A stretch of 64,000 nucleotides of DNA, taken from Solen grandis. Its lineage: Eukaryota > Mollusca > Bivalvia > Adapedonta > Solenidae. The notes beneath the pieces are model-generated. The model did no database searches, was not told where the DNA came from, and saw only the letters and a program-made list of their open reading frames with translations. The DNA lies in contig CM037788.1 in assembly GCA_021229015.1 (NCBI GenBank), positions 55,627,145 to 55,691,144 on the forward strand, read 5' to 3'. Positions 46,400-58,305 of this stretch are shown piece after piece. A program made the translations under genes and the position numbers. The number at the start of each line of letters is the position of its first letter. Within the stretch, counting starts at the first letter, position 1.

Positions 46400-47030
46400 T
46401 ATTGGTAGATGTTATTTTCTTATATCACATTGAAACATCTTACTCAGTTGAATGGCACAAAAAGGCCTATTTAGCTCACAAAAAATTCTTACAAGATATT
46501 TCAGGAAACAATCTGTTTGACGCCTGCCCATCAAGGCAAGTATTTGGAGGCAGTTTGAACCAGTTAAGATCACAAGTTTCTGCTAATGGATGGAAGGAAA
46601 ACTAGATGTAAACATAATACAATAAATAAAATAGTGGATTTTTTAAATATCTTTTTAAATAATTCAAAGGTCTGGAAAGCCTAGTGCAAACACCCTTCAC
46701 TTCCCACTAAATTTGTCCTGGTTTTAATACCTGGTCACGTATTAAGAGCTTACAGTACATATCAAGCATAACAGCAAAGGAAACTTCAGGTGTCTAACTT
46801 TGTGTGGTGGGGATAAATCAGTTTAACACTCTTACAGATTTGAAAATTTACAAGACAAAACTATTCTTTAAGTTATTCAAGGCCCATACCTCTGCACATT
46901 TTCGACAAAATACAAAAACTAGAAATGTGTCTATAGGACACAGATGCCCCCACCATTTTTTTTAATAGAATGATATTTTTGTCAGTGAATATGATGAGAA
47001 ACTGGATGTTTGTAATGTTTAGGACAAGAA
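46400..47030. other. Intron sequence, unassigned
   Basis: Contains the source copy (46717-46779) of a 63-bp segment that reappears at 48627-48689. No coding exon recognised. Confidence 0.5.
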
Positions 47031-48323
47031 AACAAGAGGGCCAAGATGGCCCTTGGTCGCTCACCTGAGAAAGATGATTGCTTAAGAAATAAAGATGCTT
47101 GAGTGTAAAAGTGAAATCTGGCTTTTTTTTAATGGTGAAATGGGCATAACTCCTAAATTTACGAGTCAATATCAGTTATAATTGAACCCGATTGTGAGAT
47201 TATGGGCATAAACATTGTCTTAAAGTTTAAAAATGATTGTTAAAAAAATGAAGTTGGTAGAGAATAAACAAAGTGAAATCTTGCATTTTTTGTATTAAAA
47301 GGGGCATAACTCCTGACCTAAATGACCCATCTCAGCCACAATTGAACTCAATCGAGACATTATGGTCATTAACAATGTCATAAAGTTTGAAGATGATTGC
47401 TAAAATGATGAAGATGCTAGAGTGTAAACAAAGTGAAATATGGTATTTTTTTATTTTAAAAGGGGCATAACTCCTGACCTAATTGACGGATCTCAGCTTT
47501 AATCAAACTTTATCGAGACCTTATGGTCATAAGCATTGTCATAAAGTTTGAAGATGATTGCTCAAAAGATGAAGATGCTATAGAGTGTAAACAAAGTGAA
47601 ATATGGTATTTTTAATTTAAAAGGGGCATAACTTCTGAACTAATTGATGGATCTCAGCATTAATCGAACTCAATCGAGACCTTATGGTCATAAACATTGT
47701 AATAAAGTTTGAAGATGATTGTAAACAAGGAAATTTGGCATTTTTTTATATTAAAAGGGGCTTAACTCCTGACCTAATCAACTGATCTCAGTCATAATCA
47801 AACTCAATCGAGACATTATGGTCATAAGCATTGCCATAAAGTTTGAAGATGATTGCTCAAAAGATGAAGATGCTAGAGTGTAAACAAAGTGAAATATGGC
47901 ATTTTTTTAATATTAAAAGGGGCATAACTCCTGACCTAATTGATGAATCTCAGCCATAATCGAACTCAATCGAGACCTTATGGTCATAAGCATTGATATA
48001 AAGTTTAAAGATAATTGCTCATGAAATGAAGATGCTAGAGTGCAAACAATGTGAAATCTGGCTTTTTTTAATTTTAAAAGGGGCATAACTCCAGACCTAA
48101 TGTTCCGATATCAGCCATAATCGAACTTGGCCGAGATTTTATGGTTATAAACATTGTTTTAAAGTTTGAAGATAATTGCTCATAAAATGAAGATGCTAGA
48201 GTGCAAACGAACAAATTGTGGACGACGGACGACGGACGGACGGACGGACGGACGGACGGACGACGGACATTCATCGATCCTAAAAGCTCATCCTGAGCAC
48301 ACGTGCTCAGGTGAGCTAAAAAA
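47031..48323 (+). repeat. Hairpin-ended repeat, seven or more modules of about 150 bp and ACGG microsatellite
   Basis: It starts AACAAGAGGGCCAAGATGGC and GCTCACCTGAG. Modules share GGGGCATAACTCCTGACC, CTCAATCGAGACCTTATGG and GATGAAGATGCTAGAGTG. The tail has about six GACG/GACGG units (48219-48264), then GCTCATCCTGAGCAC with ACGTGCTCAGGTGAGC. Lead, tandem core, ACGG microsatellite and terminal hairpin are the four parts described for bivalve pearl repeats. Confidence 0.85.
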
Positions 48324-48350
48324 AGCAATTTTAACAAAGGGAAATAATTA

Positions 48351-48843
48351 AACAAGAGGGCCATGATGGCCCTGAATCACTCACCTGATTATAAATGAGC
48401 AACATAAGTTGGATTTTTCATACTGACCTACTTTTTGACATAACATGACACACTTTGGAGCTTGACCAAGATTTATGGAAACAGACATTCCGACCAATTT
48501 TCATGAAGATTGGGCCAAAAATGTGGCCCCTAGAGTGTTAACAAGGTTTTACTAAGATTTGACCTTGTGACCTACTTTTTGACCCCACATGACCCAATTT
48601 CGAACTTGTCCAAGATTTTATGGAGACCTGGGTTTAATACCTGGTCACGTATTAAGAGCTTACAGTACATATCAAGCATAACAGCAAAGTTTTGACCAAG
48701 TTTCATGGAGATTGGCTAAAAAATATGGCCTCTAGAGTGTTAACAAGCCAAATTTTTGACGACGAACAACGCACGTTGCACGACGGACGCCGGACGATTA
48801 CAAAAGCTCACCTTGAGCACGTTGTGCTCAGGTGAGCTAAAAA
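48351..48843 (+). repeat. Hairpin-ended repeat with TTTGACCCCACATGACCC modules, carrying a foreign 63-bp filler
   Basis: It starts AACAAGAGGGCCATGATGGC and ends AGCACGTTGTGCTCAGGTGA. It is the same family as 52814-53518, but one module is interrupted at 48627-48689 by sequence copied from 46717-46779. Confidence 0.82.
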
Positions 48844-48844
48844 T

Positions 48845-49170
48845 GGGACCAGGGCAATAACACACACCTCTCAAACTGATTATTATTACACAAAATTTGA
48901 AATGAATCAGTTACGAAATGTAGAAGAAGTTTGCATCACAAGATATTTAGAGTTTAATCAGGGGCAATAACTTTGTAATCCTTGAGATAATTCAAGTGAA
49001 ATTTTTGTCAAGCACCTCTCCAGCTGATTATCAAACACACACAAAATTTAAACCAAATCGGTTTAGAAATGTAGAAATAGTTTGTGTCACAAGTTTTTGG
49101 GGTGGACGGACAAACCAACAGACTGACTCCTAAATATCCCCTCTCAAACTTCGTTTGCAGGGGTATAATG
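48845..49170 (+). repeat. Repeat ending in TTTGCAGGGGTATAA
   Basis: The modules have CACCTCTCAAACTGATTAT. The right end with GGACGGACAAACCAAC and CCCTCTCAAACTTCGTTTGC matches that at 37815. Confidence 0.6.
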
Positions 49171-49700
49171 AGTGCTGTGACCCTGACCTCAACCAAGTGA
49201 TATGACCCTAACCTTCAAGCTAGCAACCTGCTACTTGTTTTCAACACAATGTTTTGTCCTAAGTATCCCTTGTGCCAAGTTATTTCAAAACATGACTATA
49301 CATTACAAAGTAACAGCCGGGACAAGATTTTTTAGGCTAACCGAGTGCTGTGACCTTGAACTATCAAGCTAGTGATCTGTTTATGTTTGCAGAACACAGA
49401 TCATTTGTGCCAAGTTATTTCAAAACATTACCATTCACAACTTTACTGCCGGGACAAGATTTAAGGCCAACTGAAAGCTTTGACCTTGACCTTGAAGTTA
49501 GTGACCTGGTTCCAGTTTGTGACACATCATCTTGTCCTAAAGATTACTCATTACTTATTTCAAAACATGACTATACATAACAAAATTACAGCCAGGACAA
49601 GATTCCTTGCACACAGAGTTACACTCAATAGCACACACACATATATGAACAGGTGTAACACTATATGCCCGTCGCCATTTCATGGCAGGGACATTATTAA
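49171..49700 (+). repeat. Tandem modules with GTGACCTTGAAC and TTATTTCAAAACAT
   Basis: Four imperfect modules of about 130-150 bp share AAGCTAGTGACCTG-like and GCCAAGTTATTTCAAAACAT. The end reads ATGCCCGTCGCCATTTCATG GCAGGGACATTATT, a short inverted end. Confidence 0.65.
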
Positions 49701-49996
49701 AAACCCTTAAGTTTCTAGACTCAAGCTAATGTGTCTGATATAAGTTCTTCAAGGGCCATAACTCTATTGGGTGAAAGACAATTGACTCCCTAGTTATCCA
49801 ACATTGCATGCCGGTGAACATTCCTGTAAAGTTTCTGACCTATATAGTTTTTGAGTTATGGCTCAAAACGAAAAAAAAAAGTGTAATGAATAGACAGAGA
49901 GACAAAACCAACATTGGCAGGCGATAATAACATTTTGTCTCTAGGACTTTTGAAATTTAGGAGACTTTTGGTCACAGAAACTGCCAGAACACTTAC
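49701..49996. other. Intron sequence with worn module
   Basis: Around 49750-49930 there is GGGCCATAACTCTATTGG and GACAGAGAGACAAAACC, a decayed module repeat tail. No exon. Confidence 0.45.
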
Positions 49997-50112
49997 TCCA
50001 TGATTTTTGTGCGTGCCCGGTCCTGGATCTTATACAGGGCATCAGGACCCCATCCAGCCACGTTGGTCTGGCTGCCGATGGCGAAGTTGATGGCCAATCT
50101 CACATCATTGAT
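49997..50112 (-). CDS. Exon 2 of the U1-type zinc-finger gene
   Basis: 116-nt exon, acceptor CTATTTCCAAG, donor ATGGA|GTAAGT. It reads INDVRLAINFAIGSQTNV, AGWGPDALYKIQDRART and KIME. It starts in phase 0 and ends in phase 2, fitting both neighbours. The sequence is well composed and conserved-looking, unlike surrounding repeats. No named domain is recognised. Confidence 0.75.
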
Positions 50113-50651
50113 CTTGGAAATAGAATAACAAGCACTTGGTCAGTGTACCACACCATTTCTGGCTATACAGGTTCCCTGCCAGCTTTTAACATTAGTGTAA
50201 GACCTTCTGTTCAAAAAATATATTAAAATTATTTGTAGTTTGTATGAAATCGCCTATTGAAAGTTGCAAAAATGACCCAGGTGAGAAAGTTTGACTTCTC
50301 TCCTTTTGCTATGACGTCATCAATAGACAAAACTCTGCATGCACTATATATCTTATTGAACAATTCACAGTTACTGTAACTAATTTCTATGTAAATCCAA
50401 GATGACAATGAATGAATAAAGGTGAAAATGTGTAGCTCAATTAATGAATTTACATTCCCTATTAAAAATTTTAAGATATATTCTTCATTCGGACTTTATA
50501 AAACTGGTCGCTTTATGTACTGAATAGTGATTGGGGGGGAGACGGGACATAATGAAAAAAATGTCATATCAAGATGTATTCTAAAACAATATTTGATAAT
50601 ACTGACATAAAGGTCCTGAATAGGATTAACATTGATAAACATTTTACATAC

Positions 50652-50694
50652 CTTCATATCAAAATCCCTCTTATTTTCCTTTAAAATTCTGTAT
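50652..50694 (-). CDS. Exon 1 visible in this window of the U1-type zinc-finger gene
   Basis: 43-nt exon between AAACCTAACGCAG and donor AAG|GTATGT. It reads YRILKENKRDFDMK with one base taken from an upstream codon, ending in phase 0 exactly as exon 2 requires. Upstream exons must exist at higher coordinates, but none was identified with matching phase. Confidence 0.6.
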
Positions 50695-51380
50695 CTGCGT
50701 TAGGTTTCCACAAAGACCATGTTTCTAAATGAGTAAAGTCCCTAACATATCTACTGATAAGAATTAACTTTTTGGTTTGGTATGATATTGCAATTTCCCG
50801 TTTGGGGTCAATCAGGGGGTAATAAAAGGGTTACCTGGGTTAATTGATGCGGGTGTGTGTGTTGGAGAGATGCCTAATTCTTGTTGACTAATTGATGGGA
50901 TGATTTATGGCCCTGGGTGTGGCATATTGTCAAGCCAATCACTTTAAGATGTGAGCAGATGTTTACAGACGGTCGGGTTCTTAGATGGTGAAACATTAAC
51001 AATTAGTCAATAATGACACAGATTAAGTCTTAACGCGTTTAAGATCGGCAAATTCAATCAAGATAATGTAAAAGGAATTATAAGTGCAAATATATGACAT
51101 AGCACAGACATATGCAGGTTTGTGAATATTTATATGGATATTGGTAGGTTCTGCTGTACAATTATTATTCAAATCAAATCGATTTTATAAGTTATGTCTT
51201 TGTTGGGTATAGAAAAAATGTGAATGTGATTCTGATTATCTGAAAATGACATGAGAAAATATTTTACTTAAAACTTGCTTTATTGACAAATGAATAGTTA
51301 TGGACTGACGATAAAAAAACTTTTTTTTAAAATGGAACAAGTGGTCCAAGTGGTCCAACATGACTGTCACCTGTGTTCTG
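50695..51380. other. Intron or intergenic sequence, unassigned
   Basis: AT-rich with no recognisable repeat or exon. Confidence 0.45.
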
Positions 51381-52165
51381 CACATCGTCTCTTTATAATT
51401 TAGGCAAGTTTCATTAAAATCCTTTAAGGAGTATAGGAGTTATGGAGCAGACACAAAATTGTAAATTGAAATTGAAGGTTCAAACACTTGACATTCAAGT
51501 GTGACCTTGACTTTGAGCCTACATGGCTGCAACCTGTGTTCTGCACATCATCTCAATTATATTTATATTTGAGGCAAGTTTCATTAAAATCCTTCAAGGG
51601 GTATAGGAGATATGGAGCGGACATGAAATTTTAAGGAAATAGAAGGTTCAAACACATGACCCTAAAGTGTGACCTTGACTTTGAGCCAACATGACTGCAA
51701 CCTATGTTCTGCACATCGTTTTGGCAAGATTCATGAGAAAATGGAGATATGGAGCGGACACGAAATTAAAGGTTCAAACACATAACCTTCTAGTGTGACC
51801 TTGACCTTGAGCCTACATGGCTGCCACCAGTGTTCTGCACATCGTCTCAACTAGGTTTACAATTGAGGCAAGTTTCATTAAAATCCTTCAAGGGGTATAG
51901 GAGATATGGAGCGGACATGAAATTGAAGGTTCAAACACATAGCCTTCTAGTGTGACCTTGACCTTGAGCCTACATGGCTGCCACCAGTGTTCTGCATATC
52001 GTCTCAACTAGGTTTACATTTGAGGCAAGTTTCACGAAAATCCTTCAAGTGGTATAGGAGATATGGAGCCAACACGAAATCGTTACAGACGGACGGACGG
52101 ACAGACGGACTGACAGACGAGGGCCATTCCTATAACCCCACTCCCGCTTCACGGTGGGGGATTAA
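51381..52165 (+). repeat. Tandem array with TGTGACCTTGACCTTGAGCC modules
   Basis: About five modules of 130-160 bp share GGCAAGTTTCATTAAAATCC, GGTATAGGAGATATGGAGCG and CAGTGTTCTGCACATCGTCT. The last two are nearly identical. The array ends in GACGGACGGACGGACAGACG and an ACCCCACTCCCGCTTCACGG...GTGGGGGATTAATTAT short inverted end. Confidence 0.82.
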
Positions 52166-52813
52166 TTATGATAAAAAAGAAGACAGGAATATATAAGGAA
52201 GACGTGAAAAAAAGGTATGTACTACTAATTCCATATTTTTAACGGGTAAAAGTTATAGTTTATTGCTTCCTTTTCGTAATGTGCATTACAAACAAGCATC
52301 AGTTCATAAATGTTCGGGAAGGAGAGAATTAAAATAAAATAACCATGGTTGCAGTACTAACACCAAAGAATAGGAATACGTCATCGTCGTGTCATAGTGC
52401 TGAAAACGTATTCAAATTTCTATTCACTTGAAAACTTCTGTTTATCTCTGAATTTAACTTTCTTTTGCACAGTCTATCTGATTTGCATAATCACAAATAC
52501 ATCATTTATTTTTCGCCAAATTCTCAGATTAATTTCACAGAAAAAACTTGATAAAATCTTTAACTTTATACTAGACCAAAAACAAATATGACATGTTTGA
52601 TTAAAACGCTTTAAATATGATTAATGATTACATACATTTATATGAAATTTAGAAGGCAAATGACACTTGGTCTATTGATGACGTCATAGACCCTTAAATG
52701 TAAATACTGCCCAGCAGCTCACAAAATCGGCATTTAACATATTTTTTCACAAAAAAAAAAAATTTGTTCGTGGTTTCCCTTATGTAAATGGAAAAAATAA
52801 GAAAGGTTTTAGA
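52166..52813. other. Unassigned AT-rich sequence
   Basis: No supported gene or repeat. Confidence 0.45.
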
Positions 52814-53518
52814 AACAAGAGGGCCATGATGGCCCTGAATCGCTCACCTGATTATAAATGAGCAACATATGTTGGATTTTTCATATTAACCTACTTTTTG
52901 ACATCACATGACCCACTTTCGAGCTTAACCAAGATTTCATAGAAACAGACATTCTGACCAAGTTTCATTAAGATTGGGCTAAAAATGTGGCCTATAGAGT
53001 GTTAACAAAGTTTTTCTAAGATTTGTCCTCATGACTTACTTTTTGACCCCACATGACCCAAATTCGAACTTGTCCAAGATTTTATGGAAACATTCTGACC
53101 AAGTTTCATGAAGATTAGGCCAAATATGTGGCCTCTAGAGTGTTAACAAGGTTTTTCTTAGATTTGACTTCATGACCTACTTTTTGACCCCACATGACCC
53201 AAATTCGAACTTGTCCAAGATTTTATAGAGAGAAACATTCTGTCAGGTTTCATGACAGAATGGGCCAAAAATGTGGCCTCTAGAATGTTAACAAGGTTTT
53301 CTAAGATTTGACATTGTGACCTACTTTTTGACCCCACATGACCCAATTCGAACTGTCAAGATTTTATGGAGACAAACATTCTGACCAAGTTTCATGAAGA
53401 TTGGCCAAAAAATATGGCCTCTAGAGTGTTTACAAGCCAAATTGTTGACGACGCATGACTGACAAAGGGCGATCACAAAAGCTCACCTTGAGCACGTTGT
53501 GCTCAGGTGAGCTAAAAA
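52814..53518 (+). repeat. Hairpin-ended repeat with TTTGACCCCACATGACCC modules
   Basis: It opens AACAAGAGGGCCATGATGGC and ends CTTGAGCACGTTGTGCTCAG then GTGAGCTAAAAA. Four modules are visible. Compared with the relative at 48351, it lacks the 63-bp filler. Confidence 0.85.
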
Positions 53519-53724
53519 TAAAATTTTCTTTGTGGTTGACCTTTAAATATCAATTTTCCATCTTCTACTTTCATCTTAAATGCTTAAATGCTTACTGGCT
53601 CTAATGCAGTAATCTCCCCTGACAAGGAAGACAGCATCTTTACCGCCATAAGTATACTAAATTTTTTGAGAAATGTTTAAATACTGAACATAAGGTATGT
53701 TATAGATAAAACAGCAAAGTATGA

Positions 53725-54098
53725 AAACAAGAGCGTCATAGAGGCCCTGGATCACTCACCTGAGTAAAGGGTTACCAAAGGAACATCTGTACTAAAACAT
53801 TTAGAAATCTGGCCAGTAGTTTGAAGGAGATGATTTTTAAAGTTTTCATATTTTTTTCGTTCCATTGCCATATTAACCAGTTTTTTTCTTTCCATTGCCA
53901 TGGTAACCAGAGTTTTACATGGCTCAAGTTTATTTCAGCAACTTTTGTCAGGGTTTACCCAAGGATCATCCCTGCAAAATTTAATCAAATTCTGTCCAGC
54001 AGTTTCAGAGGATGTTGTTTAAAGCAAGTTGTTGATGACGGACCCAGGGTGATCACAAAAGCTCATCTTGAGCACATAGTGCTCAGGTGAGCTAAAAA
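53725..54098 (+). repeat. Short hairpin-ended repeat, module type of 5378-6226
   Basis: It opens AACAAGAGCGTCATAGAGGC and ends TTGAGCACATAGTGCTCAGG. The internal units CCATGGTAACCAGAG and AATCAAATTCTGTCCAGC link it to the 320-bp module family. Confidence 0.75.
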
Positions 54099-54558
54099 GT
54101 TACCAACCCATTTTGACAATTTTATTAGTTGAGTGTCATCACCTTGAAGGAAGTAATCCATGCCTGGAGTTTGGCAATTCTTACTTCCATTTTGATATTG
54201 TACCATTAGTAATGCAAACAAAGCTTAGCCTCTTTAAAAAGTATCTGTTCGAATGAATAATGTCCTATACTGAAATTTAAAATTTCATGATATTGTGAAA
54301 ACATATTAGTTTCATTGTTCATAGTTGCAGATATTTTTAACTTAGGGCAAACAAACTACACATAAGAGCTTGTCTGATGGAATACTTTTATACTGATTTT
54401 ATGACATAATTGCCATAAAATACCATACCAGTAATATATGCTTTAATATTTTGCCGATTGAATTGCTTATTCTTTGGGTACAAACTTATCATGTGTTTTA
54501 AACAAAAAGGAAAGTACTGTGGTCCAGTGGTAGTGTAGATCCTCACTGAAGGCAATAA
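54099..54558. other. Unassigned sequence before the gap
   Basis: No gene supported. Confidence 0.4.
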
Positions 54559-54658
54559 NNNNNNNNNNNNNNNNNNNNNNNNNNNNNNNNNNNNNNNNNN
54601 NNNNNNNNNNNNNNNNNNNNNNNNNNNNNNNNNNNNNNNNNNNNNNNNNNNNNNNNNN
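54559..54658. other. Assembly gap (100 N) at the left edge of the DIRS element
   Basis: Exactly 100 N. It ends at the base where the DIRS terminal sequence starts. Confidence 0.98.
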
Positions 54659-54700
54659 TGAAATTTTTGAAGTAAAATTAATTTTAATTAGTAAATACTT

Positions 54701-54819
54701 ACCTGTTATTACTTCAGGTATGTGTCTATTTGTGCACAGCTTCCAAAACAGAGTCCGCAAAATAAACCATTCCCTAAACCCCCTAGTTACCGGAAGTGTA
54801 ACCCCCGTTCTCCAATTGT
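54701..54819 (+). repeat. DIRS inverted terminal repeat (3' side of the element)
   Basis: 119 bp, from ACCTGTTATTACTTCAGGTA to CTCCAATTGT, the inverse of 60522-60640 with about one difference. ACCTGTTATTACTTCAGGT is itself a near-palindrome. Confidence 0.93.
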
Positions 54820-54876
54820 ATATGAAGCCATCGAGGGATACAACCGCCAGCAAGCGGGGAGGGAGGTGGACTCTGT

Positions 54877-54970
54877 AATAACAGGTAAGTATTTACTAAT
54901 TAAAATTAATTTTACTTCAAAAATTTCATTTTAATAGCATAAATACGTTACCTGTTATTACTTCAGGTAT
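54877..54970 (-). repeat. DIRS internal complementary region
   Basis: The left half (54877-54928) is the reverse complement of the left terminus (54659-54709). The right half (54929-54970) is the reverse complement of the right terminus (about 60621-60662). The two termini are therefore represented head to head inside the element, as DIRS elements need for circularisation. Confidence 0.93.
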
Positions 54971-55070
54971 GACTTCGTCGCTAAGGCGGAGGTTGCTAAC
55001 AAAGAACCTTGATTGCAGCGACACCCGAAGTAGGAAACGACCAAAGCCGCCGAGGCGTCAGACATGATGA

Positions 55071-56269
55071 TTAAACTATTGTCTGAGCCACTACAAGTGG
55101 ACCCAAATCCACAAGGTTTTGTGATTGGTTAGCCAGTGAGCGGAGATAAAAGGAAGAAAACGTAGTAGAAGACTTCCAAGAGGCCGCTTTGAGAATATCA
55201 TCCATGGGAGATTTATTCAAGAAAGCCCAAGAAGCAGACAAAGCACGAAGCTCATGTGGTCTAATTCTTAAAAAGGATAGATCCCTGTCTGAAAGATCCG
55301 AATAGGCAAACTTGATAGTTGAGGCTACCCAACGAGATATTGATGCTGCCGAAACTTCGCCCCCCCTTTTATTGGGAGGAAAAGTCGAAGACGACGACCC
55401 CGTAAAGATTTAACCTTCTGGAGGTAAAACTTCAAGGCTCTAACTGGGCAAAGAAGCCGATCAGGATCTTCCCTGGCGCAAGACCTAGCAAGGCTCGGAA
55501 TAACTACCGGAGGGGGACAGACCGAAGGGAGCTGGGTTTTCGCAAGGAAACCAGGTTGAAAGCTCAAAGATACAGAGCCATCAGATTTGTTAAAGCGTAA
55601 ATAGCCTTCCTCAGTAGAAAAGGCATGAATTTCGCAACGACGTTTAGAAGACGCCATTGCTATGAGAAAGACCGTCTTCCATGTTACGTGCAGTAGAGAA
55701 GCCTCAGAAAGAGGTTCAAAAGGTGCCTTAGTAAGAGCCAGTAAAACACAAGAAAGATCCCACTTTGGAGTTAACGAACGAGAAACTGGCCTAGACAGTT
55801 CAAACGAACGAATAATTTCCGAAAGATAAGGATCCGAACCAAGGGAAGAGGATCTGTGAAACTTAAGAGTGTTCGATAACATAGACCTATAACCCTTGAT
55901 AGAACTGACCGCAAGTTTTTTCTCGTTAAAAAGAAAAACTAGAAAGTTAGCGATTTCTCTGACAGGAGCTTTGACCGGATTAATCTGCCGTGCGATACAC
56001 CAATCACGGAAGACCTTCCACTTTGCCTGGTAGACAGATCGAGTAGATTGTCTCCTGGCTTTAGAGATAATAGAGGCAACTGTTGCCGAAAATTTCTTCT
56101 GTCTAACTCGCTGTTGGATAACATCCAAGCGTGAAGACGAAGAGCGCAAGGATTGTCGTGAAGGACCCTGTTCCGACCTTGTGACAGAAGGTCCGGAACC
56201 TGGGGAAGTTCTACAGGATCGTCTATCAGAAGATCCAGAAGATCCACGAACCAAGATCTCGTTGGCCAA
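55071..56269 (-). pseudogene. DIRS tyrosine recombinase, one frameshift
   Basis: The N-terminal core-binding domain reads SVYQAKWKVFRDWC and SSIKGYRSMLSNTLKF. The catalytic domain has ASSKRRCEIHAF (first Arg), RPHELRALSAS (His-x-x-Arg) after the frame change, and AASWKSSTTFSSFYLR (Trp/His position and nucleophilic Tyr). All residues of the R-H-R-Y set are visible, but in two frames. The switch lies at the C7 run 55360-55366, where a one-base miscount restores continuity to the stop at 55071-55073. The gene overlaps the end of pol, normal for this group. The enzyme would join the circular cDNA to the target without duplicating it. Confidence 0.88.
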
Positions 56270-58282
56270 AGTGGAGCTACAAGGAGATCCGGCACTGAGA
56301 TCGCAGGATTTTCCTTAGAACTAAGGGAATCAGAGAAAACGGTGGAAACGCATAAGCAAATAGATGATCCCAGTTTACAGACAGAGCATCTATCGCCCAA
56401 GCCCGGTGATCCGATACGGTGACACAAACAGCGGAAGCTGGTTGTTCAGCCTGGTAGCAAATAGATCGACAGACGGAGACCCGAAAATCGCAAACAGAGT
56501 TGTCGCGATCCGAGGAAGTAACTTCCATTCCGAGGGAGAAGAGAATGTCTGCGGGACAGTTGGTCCGCTAGAACATTTAGACGACCCGGAAGATGTCTGA
56601 CTTGAATGAGTACCGAAGACACCTGACACCAATGAAGAAGGTGCCATGCTTCCATGCACAGAGAAGGCGAGTGCGTCCCCCCTTGTCTGCGGATGTAAGA
56701 GACAACAGTCGTGTTGTCTGTAGATACTAGAACAGATTTGCCCGTAAGGCTAGTAGAACCGCTTTGAGTTCGAGGTTGTTGATATGAAGAGAACTGTCCT
56801 GAGGGGACCAAAGACCCGAGGTCGTGAGACCCAGAGGTTCCAGATGAGCACCCCAGCCTGACAGACTGGCATCCGAGAAGAGGAACAGTTCCGGTTGAGG
56901 AGGAGAAAGAGGAACACCCTCTCGGAGAAACGAGGGGGAATTCCACCAACTGAGATGATGAACCAATTCCGGAGAAACCGGAAGAATGGTCTGTAAATGG
57001 TCTCGACTGGGACGCCAGATCGAGAGTAGGATAAATTGAAGAGGTCGCATGTGAAGGCGGCCCAGCGGAACAAGATCCGCTGCTGCATTGAGTACTCCGA
57101 GAAGCGATAGGAATTCGCGGGCTGAGATCGATTGCCGACGCGAAAACCCCCAAACCAGAGTTAGAAGAGACATAATTCTGGGTTCCGGAATTCTGATCCT
57201 GTTTAGGTCGGTCAGAAACTGCATCCCGACAAACGTGAAGTTCTGGGATGGGATCAACTCCGATTTCTCGGAGTTGAGGATGAAGCCTAGCCGGAGAGCT
57301 AGGTCTGTCACCCATCGAAGTTCGTCGAGAAGAGCGACTGGGTCCATGTGAAGAAGAAGCCAGTCGTCGAAATACGCCAGGAGGCGTGAGCCGCGAAAAT
57401 GAACCCTGGCGACCAGAACCGAAACTATTTTGGTGAAGATCTGGGGGCCGAAGACAGGCCGAACGGAAGGGCCTTGAACTGGTAGACAGTTTGGCCATCC
57501 GTAAAACGAAGGTATTTCCTGGAATGAGGATGGATAGATACATGGAAGTAGGCATCCGATAAATCCAGGGAAACAGCCCAGTGACCGGGGAGGACGGCTG
57601 CCCTGATCGACGAAGTTTTTTCCATTTTGAAGTGTTCCTTCGGAATGAAGGAGTTTAGATGAGACAGGTCTATGACCGGTCGAAACCCGCCGTCCTTCTT
57701 GGGAACCAGAAAGAGACGGCTGTAAAACCCCGGAGAGGTTGGAATCGAGACCCTTTCTACCGCTCCTTTTTTCAGAAGATCTGAAATGGCGAGTCCCAGA
57801 CGAGGATGATTGGAGGAGAGATGAATGGGAGAGCGTGATAGTGGAGGGGGACGACTGAACGGAACCCGATACCCGTGTCTCACGATAGACAGGACCCATT
57901 GGTCGTCGGTGATTGTCTCCCAATGATGAATGAAATGAGTGAGTCTGCCGCCTACTGGAAGGGGCAGAAACACTCTTCCTCCTAATCGAACGTCTGGAAG
58001 AGGAAGCGGAAGAAAGGACGTACCCCTAGGGCTTACTCCTACCCCTTTGACTGGTAGAGGTAAAAGAAGGGGTGGGGGCGATGAAGGAGGAAATCGTGGT
58101 CGCTGCGGACCAGATTGGCGAGCGCCCCTGGAAGAGGGATTGCCTCTGAAAGGAGATTGAGGCTTGCCCTTTTCCGAGTCCTTCGGGGATTTACCGGTAG
58201 AAGCCGAAGGTTTCTTCGGTATCCGGAATTTAGGGGGAGCCGAAGTAGGAGTGCGGGGCTGGAAGGCCACCGCGCCGTGCAT
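55939..58282 (-). pseudogene. DIRS pol: reverse transcriptase and RNase H, several frameshifts
   Basis: The reverse transcriptase begins with YSRLFLVPKKDGGFRPVIDL, then HWAVSLDLSDAYFHVSIHP and QFKALPFGLSSAP; the catalytic YFDDW is at 57363-57374. RNase H follows with LFLFSDASLSGWGAHL, NNLELKAV, then in another frame STDNTTVVSYIRRQGG and VRHLPGRLNVLADQLSR. Downstream come PSVDLFATRLNNQLP, DHLFAYAFPPFSLIP and VAPLWPTRSWFVDLL, the conserved tail of DIRS pol proteins. Frame changes lie near 57443 (C run), about 56770, about 56400-56450 and 56300. The protein copies element RNA into DNA; this copy as assembled cannot be translated in one piece. Confidence 0.9.
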
Positions 58283-58305
58283 TTGCTCCTCCCTGGAGGC
58301 ATCCG

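Noticed and set aside
48200..48264. ACGG tetranucleotide run considered as a CRISPR-like or independent satellite
   Set aside because: It occupies the expected place between tandem core and closing hairpin in the repeat family, so it is part of that element.
53596..53656. 61-base segment on the minus strand between AG and GTAAGC, open in two frames
   Set aside because: The only phase compatible with the exon at 50652-50694 contains a stop; a direct join is impossible and no linking exon was found.
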